Of a stretch of DNA of 12,443 nucleotides, positions 6,175-11,775 are shown piece by piece (the stretch's first letter is position 1; every line of letters begins with the position of its first letter). The stretch lies in the NCBI GenBank assembly GCA_029862725.1, contig JAOTWT010000039.1, positions 1 to 12,443 of the forward strand. The letters are read 5' to 3'. Source of the stretch: Acidobacteriota bacterium. Its GTDB lineage: Bacteria; Acidobacteriota; Blastocatellia; Pyrinomonadales; Pyrinomonadaceae. A program made the translations under genes and the position numbers. The notes under the pieces were generated by a model, which saw only the letters and a program-made list of their open reading frames with translations, was not told the origin of the DNA and ran no database searches.

Positions 6175-6201
6175 TCGCGAGATACGGAGCGACTCTAAGA
6201 A

Positions 6202-6756
6202 ATGGCAAGGTTAAGAGAAAAATACAACAACGAAATAGCGCCCGCGTTGGCGAAAGAGTTTGGGATCAATAATTCGATGGCGATTCCAAAGCTCGAAAAG
6301 ATTGTTGTCAACATGGGTATCGGCGAGGCGATCGGGAACGCGAAAATACTTGACTCGGCGGTTGAGGAGTTACGCGACATCACGGGCCAGCAGCCGGTTG
6401 TGACGCTGGCCAAGAAATCGATCGCGGCATTCAAGCTAAGGGAAGGAATGAAAATCGGTACGATGGTGACGCTCAGAAGCGAACGGATGTACGAATTCCT
6501 GGACCGCTTGATTTCTGTTGCACTGCCGCGTGTTCGCGACTTCCGCGGTATCTCCCCGAAGGCCTTCGACGGCCGCGGGAACTATACGCTTGGTGTCAAA
6601 GAGCAGCTCATATTTCCAGAGATCGATTTCAACAAGGTGGATAAGACGCGCGGGATGAATATCTCGATCGTGACCACGGCGCCGAACGACGATCAGGGGC
6701 GGGCATTGCTCAAGGCTTTGGGAATGCCGTTCAGGCAAAGACAGCAAAGTTCATAG
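6202..6756 (+). CDS. rplE: 50S ribosomal protein L5
   Basis: L5 binds 5S rRNA in the central protuberance and contacts P-site tRNA. The 184-residue product has standard length (about 178-187). Landmarks are MARLREKYNNEIAPAL, VVNMGIGEAIGNAK, ITGQQPVVTLAKKSIAAFKLREG, the region ALPRVRDFRGIS, FDGRGNYTLGVKEQ, and the C-terminal TTAPNDDQGRALLKALGMPF. It lies after a 66-nt spacer containing a potential hairpin. The ATG has GGAG at 6186-6189, 12 nt upstream. The stop TAG overlaps the AGAGG Shine-Dalgarno of rpsN. Confidence 0.98.
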   Translation: MARLREKYNNEIAPALAKEFGINNSMAIPKLEKIVVNMGIGEAIGNAKILDSAVEELRDITGQQPVVTLAKKSIAAFKLREGMKIGTMVTLRSERMYEFLDRLISVALPRVRDFRGISPKAFDGRGNYTLGVKEQLIFPEIDFNKVDKTRGMNISIVTTAPNDDQGRALLKALGMPFRQRQQSS

Positions 6757-6763
6757 AGGATTT

Positions 6764-7069
6764 ATGGCAAAGATAAGCAAAATCGTTAAGAACGAAAAGA
6801 GAAAGAAGATGGTCGCGCGTTTTTCGGAAAAACGAAAAGCGCTGAAAAAGACGATCAACAGCCCGAAGTCGACTCCGGAAGAGGTCGATGCGGCAATCCT
6901 GCGGCTACAAAAGCTTCCCCGCGACGCGAGTCCCGTAAGAGTCAAGAATCGCTGTTCGCAAACGGGCAGGCCGCGCGGCTATCTGCGGAAATTCGGTGTT
7001 TCTAGAGTCGCATTAAGGGAACTGGCACTGCAGGGACAGATACCTGGAGTTGTTAAATCGAGTTGGTAG
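6764..7069 (+). CDS. rpsN: 30S ribosomal protein S14, long zinc-independent type
   Basis: S14 binds the 30S head. The 101-residue product is the long form. It has a single Cys, in NRCSQTGRPRGYLRKFG, and none of the paired CxxC motifs of the short zinc-binding form, so it should not need zinc. The N-terminal part is lysine rich (KNEKRKKMVARFSEKRKALK), the middle is the helix ST-PEEVDAAILRLQKLPRD, and the end GVVKSSW is typical. The stop of rplE and the ribosome binding site of rpsN share bases (TAGAGGA), leaving only 7 nt between the genes. The stop is TAG, directly followed by a potential hairpin. Confidence 0.98.
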   Translation: MAKISKIVKNEKRKKMVARFSEKRKALKKTINSPKSTPEEVDAAILRLQKLPRDASPVRVKNRCSQTGRPRGYLRKFGVSRVALRELALQGQIPGVVKSSW

Positions 7070-7086
7070 GACGGTTTCGAATCGTC
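7070..7086 (+). promoter_or_regulatory. Potential 7-bp hairpin after rpsN
   Basis: GACGGTT-TCG-AATCGTC forms a 7-bp stem (one G-U pair) with a 3-nt loop, starting on the first base after the rpsN stop. No T-run follows. It could protect or process the message between rpsN and rpsH; no function is shown by the sequence. Confidence 0.35.
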
Positions 7087-7143
7087 TTCGGCGGATAAGG
7101 CCGGATTTTCACAGTAGAGAATGTTTACGGAGTAAAGTTAGGA

Positions 7144-7536
7144 ATGACAGATCCAATTGCAGATATGCTCACTCGTGTTCGCAACGCTATTATGGCGAAG
7201 CATGCGCGTGTGGATGTTCCGGGCTCAAAACTGAAGCTTGAAGTGGCGCGGATTTTGAAGGAAGAAGGATACATCAACAATTTTGTAACCAAGGGCGATA
7301 AGCCAAAATTCATAATCCGGATATTTCTCAGGTACGACGCCAAAGGCGTTTCGTCGATCACGCATCTTTCGCGTGTTTCGCGGCCCGGGAGAAGGGTTTA
7401 TGTCGGCGCGCAGGAGATCCCGAGAGTGCTCGGCGGATACGGCGTAAACATACTTTCGACATCCCGCGGGCTAATGAGTGGTAAAAGAGCCCAGAATGAG
7501 AATGTCGGTGGAGAGATTCTGGCAAACGTTTACTAG
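7144..7536 (+). CDS. rpsH: 30S ribosomal protein S8
   Basis: S8 is a primary 16S rRNA-binding protein of the central domain and, in E. coli, the translational repressor of the spc operon. The 130-residue length is usual. Signatures are MTDPIADMLTRVRNAI at the start, LKEEGYI near residue 38, and the C-terminal motifs GGYGVNILSTSRGLMS and NVGGEILANVY. The ATG is preceded by GGAG at 7129-7132 (11 nt away) and by an AGGA directly next to the ATG that is too close to serve. The 74-nt spacer upstream holds a hairpin. The stop is TAG. Confidence 0.98.
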   Translation: MTDPIADMLTRVRNAIMAKHARVDVPGSKLKLEVARILKEEGYINNFVTKGDKPKFIIRIFLRYDAKGVSSITHLSRVSRPGRRVYVGAQEIPRVLGGYGVNILSTSRGLMSGKRAQNENVGGEILANVY

Positions 7537-7545
7537 ATCCGGATT

Positions 7546-7579
7546 GGCCGTGGGTACGGTCAGTGCGGCTCCATGCCGC
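7546..7579 (+). promoter_or_regulatory. Two adjacent potential hairpins in the rpsH-rplF spacer
   Basis: The first is GGCCGT-GGGT-ACGGTC (7546-7561; 6 bp with one G-U). The second is GCGGC-TCCAT-GCCGC (7565-7579; 5 perfect bp). Only 3 nt separate them. The loop of the second contains the upstream in-frame ATG at 7573, which supports using the ATG at 7603 as the real rplF start. There is no T-run, so they are not terminators. Confidence 0.35.
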
Positions 7580-7602
7580 CCGGCAAACAGGGAAAGAGAA
7601 TT

Positions 7603-8163
7603 ATGTCTCGAGTAGGAAAAAAGCCGATTTCATTGCCTTCCGGCGTTACCGTTACGGTGAAAGAAGGCGAGCTAGAAGTTAAGGGGCCGAAGGGAATGCT
7701 TATCTCTCCGATCCCCGAAGGGATCTCGTTCAGCCAGGAAGACGGCGTGCTTACAGCGGAACGAAAAGACGAGAAGTCCTCGGCTGTACACGGCTTGGCG
7801 AGGGCTCTGGCGAACAATGCCGTTGTCGGCGTGACCGAAGGATTTTCGGTGCAGATGGATGTCGTCGGGGTTGGATACAAGGCTGACATCCAGGGCAACA
7901 AGCTGGTCTTTGCGTTGGGCTATTCGCATCCGGTTGAGTATCAGTTGCCACAGGGAATTGAAGCGACGGCGGAACGATTACCGGCAAAGAGCGGAATCCA
8001 GCAGTATCAAACGACGATTACCCTCAAAGGTATCGATAAGCAAAAGCTTGGACAGGTCGCGTCGGAATTGGCGCGGTTGCGCAAACCGGACGCTTACAAG
8101 GGTAAAGGAATCAGGTATTCAGACCGTTATTACAGGCTGAAGCAGGGTAAGACGGCAGCATAG
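7603..8163 (+). CDS. rplF: 50S ribosomal protein L6
   Basis: L6 binds 23S rRNA near the sarcin-ricin loop and the factor-binding site. From the ATG at 7603 it has 186 residues, within the usual 175-185 range. The start is MSRVGKKPISLPSGV, the family's normal beginning. A longer frame opens at an ATG at 7573, but its ten extra residues are not family-like and that ATG lies in a potential hairpin loop. AGGGAAAGAG just upstream of 7603 is a usable ribosome binding site. The two duplicated alpha/beta domains are visible: ELEVKGPKG in the first, and GYKADIQGNKLVFALGYSHP plus RKPDAYKGKGIRY in the second. The stop is TAG, 17 nt before rplR. Confidence 0.97.
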   Translation: MSRVGKKPISLPSGVTVTVKEGELEVKGPKGMLISPIPEGISFSQEDGVLTAERKDEKSSAVHGLARALANNAVVGVTEGFSVQMDVVGVGYKADIQGNKLVFALGYSHPVEYQLPQGIEATAERLPAKSGIQQYQTTITLKGIDKQKLGQVASELARLRKPDAYKGKGIRYSDRYYRLKQGKTAA

Positions 8164-8180
8164 TCAGGTGAATCGGAGTT

Positions 8181-8885
8181 ATGGGAACACGAAGCAGAGC
8201 GGATATCAGGCGCAGTATACACGGGCGCATCCGTAAGAAAATCAAGGGCACTTCGGATCGTCCGCGTTTGACGGTTTATCGAAGTACTAACCATATTTAC
8301 GCTCAGGTCGTCGACGATGTCAGCGGAAAAACTCTTGTCTCGGCGTCCACCGTTGAGAAGGACTTTCGTTCCACGCCGGGCGGAAATGTTAAGGCTGCCG
8401 AATTGATCGGCAAGGCGATTGCCGAACGGGCGATCGGTGCCGGCATTTCGAATGTCGTCTATGACCGCGGCGGTTTTATATATCATGGCCGGGTCAAAGC
8501 GCTTCTCGACGCGACGCGCGCGGCGGGTTTGAATCAGGATGGATCATCGGTGAAAGGCTCGGGCGCGACGACCGGAAAGGCAACGGACAAGAAGGCTTCG
8601 GCGAAAGAGACGGCTAAGAAGCCTTCGGCGAAAGAGACGGCTAAGAAGCCTTCGGCGAAAGAGACGGCTAAGAAGCCCAAGACCGCTAAAACCGAAAAGA
8701 AGCCGGCTGAACCGAAAGCTAAGAAGTCCGCTGCGAAAGATACAGACGGTGATGCAAAGCCGAAGAAGAAATCGCCTGCTAAGAAAAAAGCGAGCGATGC
8801 CAAGGAAACAAAGCCAAAGAAAGAAAAACCGGCAAAGGTAGTAAAGGCCGCAGAAACTGATTCTGCTAAGGACAGCAATGAATAA
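8181..8885 (+). CDS. rplR: 50S ribosomal protein L18 with long basic C-terminal tail
   Basis: L18 binds 5S rRNA together with L5 in the central protuberance. The core is residues 1-118: RIRKKIKGTSDRPRLTVYRS, then HIYAQVVDDVSGKTLVSAST, AAELIGKAIAERAIGAGISN, VVYDRGGFIYHGRVKALLD and ending ATRAAGLN. A normal L18 stops here at about 117-120 residues. Residues 119-234 are a Lys/Ala/Pro/Ser/Thr-rich tail, by hand count 36 Lys and 17 acidic residues. It resembles histone H1-like or AlgP-like KPAAK-type sequences in style only. It contains three tandem 9-residue units (139-165). AGGTGAA at 8166-8172 is the ribosome binding site. The last 8 nt overlap the start of rpsE. Confidence 0.96.
   Translation: MGTRSRADIRRSIHGRIRKKIKGTSDRPRLTVYRSTNHIYAQVVDDVSGKTLVSASTVEKDFRSTPGGNVKAAELIGKAIAERAIGAGISNVVYDRGGFIYHGRVKALLDATRAAGLNQDGSSVKGSGATTGKATDKKASAKETAKKPSAKETAKKPSAKETAKKPKTAKTEKKPAEPKAKKSAAKDTDGDAKPKKKSPAKKKASDAKETKPKKEKPAKVVKAAETDSAKDSNE
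8535..8882 (+). other. L18 basic Lys/Ala-rich C-terminal tail
   Basis: This encodes residues 119-234. It has no aromatic residue and no recognisable fold, and net charge is about +19 by hand count. Most other tails in this cluster are acidic. RNA or DNA binding is plausible from composition but is not demonstrated. Confidence 0.8.
8595..8675 (+). repeat. Three tandem 27-nt units inside rplR
   Basis: Units at 8595-8621, 8622-8648 and 8649-8675 each encode (A/P)SAKETAKK. Units 2 and 3 are identical in DNA, and unit 1 differs from them by a single base (G for C), changing Pro to Ala. The repeat is in frame. Identity at third positions implies recent duplication, or replication slippage within the tail. 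Confidence 0.95.
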
Positions 8886-9387
8886 ATCACATAGAATCTC
8901 CGCGAGCGGGTTGATACTAAAAGAACATCTGATCTCGATTAACCGCGTAACCAAAGTTGTTAAGGGCGGAAAAAACCTCTCCTTTGCAGCGTTGATGGTG
9001 GTCGGCGACGAAGCGGGCCATGTCGGATTCGGAACGGGGAAAGCAAAAGAAGTACCTAGCGCGATAAAGAAGGCGATCGAGTCGGCGAAAAACAATCTCA
9101 TCAAGGTGACGCTGATCGGGGAAACGCTGCCGCACGAAATAATCGGCAGGTACGGCGCTGGTAGAGTGCTGATCAAACCGGCGTCGGAAGGAACCGGCGT
9201 AATCGCCGGCGGCGCAGTTCGCGCGGTGATGCAGGCGGTAGGCGTTCATAACGTCAGGACCAAGATCCTTGGTTCGGCCAATCCGCATAACGTAATCCGG
9301 GCGACTTTTGACGGGTTGTTGAAGATGAAAGACCCGGTCGAAGTTGCGCGCCTGCGCGGCAAACAGGTTGAAGAATTGCTTGGATAG
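8878..9387 (+). CDS. rpsE: 30S ribosomal protein S5
   Basis: S5 sits at the mRNA entry site and affects decoding accuracy. The 169-residue product has usual length. The N-terminal double-stranded-RNA-binding-like domain shows LISINRVTKVVKGGKNLSF and VGDEAGHVGFGTGKAKEVP. The C-terminal part shows RVLIKPASEGTGVIAGG, AVRAVMQAVGVHNV and KILGSANPHNVIRATFDGL. The ATG overlaps the end of rplR by 8 nt. Its Shine-Dalgarno TAAGGA at 8867-8872 lies inside the rplR tail, so the L18 tail sequence also serves S5 translation. The stop is TAG. Confidence 0.98.
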   Translation: MNKSHRISASGLILKEHLISINRVTKVVKGGKNLSFAALMVVGDEAGHVGFGTGKAKEVPSAIKKAIESAKNNLIKVTLIGETLPHEIIGRYGAGRVLIKPASEGTGVIAGGAVRAVMQAVGVHNVRTKILGSANPHNVIRATFDGLLKMKDPVEVARLRGKQVEELLG

Positions 9388-9429
9388 TCCGGGCTTGCGA
9401 GGGGCTGTATCTGAAACGGCGAAAACGAA

Positions 9430-9627
9430 ATGGCAAAGAAAGAAACGAGTACGGATAAACTGAAGATTCAGTATTACAAGAGCGTAATTGGTTACTCCAA
9501 GAAGCAAAAGGCGGCGGTTAAGGCGCTCGGTTTTACGAAGCTGAATCAAATCGTTGAAAAGCCCGATGACGCTTCGATGAGGGGTGTCGTCAAAAAACTT
9601 CCGCATATCCTGCGGATAGTGGAGTAA
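9430..9627 (+). CDS. rpmD: 50S ribosomal protein L30
   Basis: L30 is a small 50S protein. The 65-residue length is usual (about 58-65). Landmarks are KIQYYKSVIGYSKKQKAAVKALGFTKLN in two parts, then the helix and the ending GVVKKLPHILRIVE. There is no good Shine-Dalgarno sequence before the ATG (GGCGAAAACGAA only), the weakest of the ribosomal genes here. It lies 42 nt after rpsE, in a spacer that shares an 11-mer with the rpsQ-rplN spacer. The stop is TAA. Confidence 0.95.
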   Translation: MAKKETSTDKLKIQYYKSVIGYSKKQKAAVKALGFTKLNQIVEKPDDASMRGVVKKLPHILRIVE

Positions 9628-9653
9628 TCAGAACGGGATTAGGGGAATACGAG

Positions 9654-10295
9654 ATGTCATTATCACTTAACAATCTGAAACCGGCGAAGGGTTCGACCCA
9701 CAAGAAGAAACGTCGCGGTCGTGGACCCGGTTCGGGTCTTGGAAAAACCTCCGGCCGTGGCCATAAGGGGCAGAAATCGCGCTCTGGCTACTCGCGTCGT
9801 GCGGGTTTCGAGGGCGGCCAGATGCCGCTCCAAAGACGTCTTCCAAAACGCGGCTTTACAAATATTTTTAAGAAACGCTGGATCGAAGTAAGACTTTCGA
9901 CCCTCGAGCAGAACTTTAACTCGGGTGACGAGGTCACTCCTGAAATCCTCCATCAGCGCGGGCTTATCAAGAAGGCCAAGCATGACCTGGTCATTCTCGG
10001 AACGGGCGAATTGACGAAAAAACTCACCGTTTCCTCTCACCGGTTTACCAAATCGGCCCGGGCCAAAATTGAATCGGCGGGCGGAAAAGCGGTACTCATC
10101 GAGAAGACCAATACCGGGTCCGACGAGAAGATGGCCGCAAAACCCTCAAAGGAAAAAAAGGCCGCGAAGCCCGGCGATGAGTCGAAGGCTGCCAAGGAAA
10201 CAAAGGCGGAAGAACCGTCCGAGGAAATGAAGGCCGGGGAACCGTCCGAAGAGAAGGGCGAGGAAACGTCCGAGGAAAAGAACGAAGAAGAATAG
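9654..10295 (+). CDS. rplO: 50S ribosomal protein L15 with acidic C-terminal tail
   Basis: L15 is a late-assembly 23S rRNA-binding protein. The core is residues 1-151. It starts LNNLKPAKGSTHKKKRRGRG with GSGLGKTSGRGHKGQKSRSG, the basic loop that reaches into rRNA, then FEGGQMPLQRRLPKRGF. It ends at LTVSSHRFTKSARAKIESAGG and AVLIEK. A usual L15 has about 145-150 residues; this one has 213. Residues 152-213 form a low-complexity tail with about 20 acidic to 12 basic residues by hand count. Within it are degenerate repeats of an EPSEE/ETSEE type. AGGGG lies about 10 nt upstream of the ATG. The stop is TAG, followed by a potential hairpin and a T-run before secY. Confidence 0.96.
   Translation: MSLSLNNLKPAKGSTHKKKRRGRGPGSGLGKTSGRGHKGQKSRSGYSRRAGFEGGQMPLQRRLPKRGFTNIFKKRWIEVRLSTLEQNFNSGDEVTPEILHQRGLIKKAKHDLVILGTGELTKKLTVSSHRFTKSARAKIESAGGKAVLIEKTNTGSDEKMAAKPSKEKKAAKPGDESKAAKETKAEEPSEEMKAGEPSEEKGEETSEEKNEEE
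10107..10292 (+). other. L15 acidic C-terminal tail
   Basis: This encodes residues 152-213. Near the end, three degenerate units (EPSEEMKAG, EPSEEKGE, ETSEEKNE) are visible. The tail has no aromatic residue and no recognised domain. Confidence 0.75.
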
Positions 10296-10309
10296 TCTGT
10301 TGAGATCTT

Positions 10310-10330
10310 TCCGGGCGCCGGACATTTTTT
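10310..10330 (+). terminator. Weak terminator-like hairpin with T-run before secY
   Basis: TCCGG-GCG-CCGGA (10310-10322) makes a 5-bp GC-rich stem with a 3-nt loop, and six Ts follow after 2 nt (10325-10330). The stem is short for a full Rho-independent terminator. At most it would attenuate transcription from the ribosomal genes into secY. Confidence 0.3.
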
Positions 10331-10339
10331 AGAGGTTTT
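10326..10339 (+). repeat. U-rich AGAGG element, copy 2 (before secY)
   Basis: This is the same 14 bases as at 3996-4009. Here AGAGG ends 4 nt before the secY ATG, so it can act as the ribosome binding site. It overlaps the T-run of the hairpin just upstream. Confidence 0.45.
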
Positions 10340-11758
10340 ATGGATAAGTTTTTTGCCGCCGTTCAAAATATCTTTAAGGTTCCGGAATTGCGTAAACGCG
10401 TAATTTTCACCTTCGCCATGCTTGCGATTTACAGGCTCGGCGCGCATATTACCGCGCCCGGTGTAAACAAAGTACGGCTTGAGCAGGTCTGGTCGGAAGT
10501 TTCCAACACCCTTTTGGGAATACTCGATATCTTTTCAGGTGGAAACTTCAGGACGATTTCGGTTCTGGCGCTTGGTGTCATGCCCTATATCACGGCATCC
10601 ATCATCATGCAGTTGATGCCTGTCTTGTATCCACAGCTCAAGAAGGTACAGGAAGAAGGCGAGGTCGGCCGACAGAAGATGAACCAGTGGACCCGCTACC
10701 TGACGGTTGCGCTCTGTTCGGTTCAATCGTTTTTCATTTCTTCGTGGCTCCAGACAAACGGCGTCATTGAGCCGACGTGGTGGATGACCATGATGACGGT
10801 CGTAACGCTTACGACCGGAACGATATTTGTCATGTGGCTAGGTGAGCAGATCACTGAAAGGGGCGTCGGGAACGGTATTTCCTTCCTTATTTTTGCGGGA
10901 ATCTTGATCAGTTTGCCGAATGCCGTTGCGCAGGTGCGGGAAAAAGTCCAAACGGCGGATGCATGGCAAACGCTGGGGGTTATATTCCTGGTCGTCGTGC
11001 TGGTAGTGCTGACAGCGCTGATCGTCTATATGGAGTCGGCGCGCAGAAAGATCTCGATAAGTTACGCAAGCCGGCGCGTTGGCGGCCAGGTCTACAAGGG
11101 CCAGGAAACGAGCCTGCCCTTGAAGTTCAACATGGGCGGAGTTATTCCGATCATTTTCGCTTCATCGGTATTGTCCATGCCGCAGACGCTGTTTTCGGCA
11201 ATTCCGCCCGACCAAAATAATCCGGACTCCATTTGGAGCCAGATTAGTGGATTTTTTGCAAGGTTTAACGGAAGCGACCCCTACTACAATTTCGTGTTTA
11301 TCGGGTTGATCGTACTGTTTACTTTCTTCTACATCACGATCGTCTTTAATACCGATGAGGTTGCCGACAATCTTCGCAAAGCAGGCGGTTTTGTGCCGGG
11401 AATTAGGCCCGGGGCGCCGACGGCCGATTATTTGACGACGGTGATGACGCGGCTGACAACAATCGGTGCGACCTATTTGGCGCTGATCGTGTTTATTCCA
11501 CAGCTTATTTTGAACGGCTTTAACGTTGGCCGGCTGCCGCTGATCGGCGCAGCACTCGATGGATTTGTCAGTTCGACTCCGGGATTGGGGTGGATAACAA
11601 CCGGTCTCGGGTACCAGTTCTTCTTCGGGGGTTCCTCTCTCCTGATCATCGTCGCGGTTGCAATGGACACGGTTGCTCAGATCGAGGCGCAGTTGGTGAT
11701 GAGGAATTATGAAGGGTTCCTGGGCGCCGGTTCCCAGCTCCGGGGACGCAGGAATTAG
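10340..11758 (+). CDS. secY: Protein translocase subunit SecY
   Basis: SecY is the central channel of the Sec translocon in the inner membrane, exporting unfolded proteins with SecE, SecG and SecA or the ribosome. The 472-residue product is somewhat longer than the usual 430-445. About ten hydrophobic spans are visible, with approximate positions 20-37, 75-98, 121-137, 148-168, 178-199, 212-231, 266-287, 317-338, 374-393 and 430-449. The plug region lies around 58-72 (GILDIFSGGNF). Family signatures are GGVIP (266-270), the cytosolic loop with NTDEVADNLRKAGGFVPGIRPG in two parts (337-358), and the ending MRNYEGFLG. The extra length lies partly in periplasmic loops (about 288-316) and in the stretch before the last span (about 396-429). 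It lies 5-17 nt before adk, depending on the adk start. Confidence 0.98.
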   Translation: MDKFFAAVQNIFKVPELRKRVIFTFAMLAIYRLGAHITAPGVNKVRLEQVWSEVSNTLLGILDIFSGGNFRTISVLALGVMPYITASIIMQLMPVLYPQLKKVQEEGEVGRQKMNQWTRYLTVALCSVQSFFISSWLQTNGVIEPTWWMTMMTVVTLTTGTIFVMWLGEQITERGVGNGISFLIFAGILISLPNAVAQVREKVQTADAWQTLGVIFLVVVLVVLTALIVYMESARRKISISYASRRVGGQVYKGQETSLPLKFNMGGVIPIIFASSVLSMPQTLFSAIPPDQNNPDSIWSQISGFFARFNGSDPYYNFVFIGLIVLFTFFYITIVFNTDEVADNLRKAGGFVPGIRPGAPTADYLTTVMTRLTTIGATYLALIVFIPQLILNGFNVGRLPLIGAALDGFVSSTPGLGWITTGLGYQFFFGGSSLLIIVAVAMDTVAQIEAQLVMRNYEGFLGAGSQLRGRRN

Positions 11759-11775
11759 TTCGGGTGAGAGTGTTT

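Noticed and set aside
7050..7241. Forward open frame across the rpsN-rpsH junction
   Set aside because: It overlaps the ends of two certain genes in another frame, starts at TTG and has no recognisable product.
7573..7602. Upstream ATG giving a ten-residue longer L6
   Set aside because: L6 proteins normally begin MSRVGKKPI, which is the ATG at 7603 with its own ribosome binding site; the upstream ATG lies in a potential hairpin loop.
8534..9176. Reverse-strand open frames opposite the rplR tail and rpsE
   Set aside because: They are hydrophobic or Arg/Leu/Phe-rich mirror images of the lysine-rich tail; the forward genes L18 and S5 are certain.
11764..11775. GTG start adding four residues to adenylate kinase
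   Set aside because: The ATG at 11776 has GGGTGAG at good spacing and gives the usual N-terminus; the GTG is possible but less likely.
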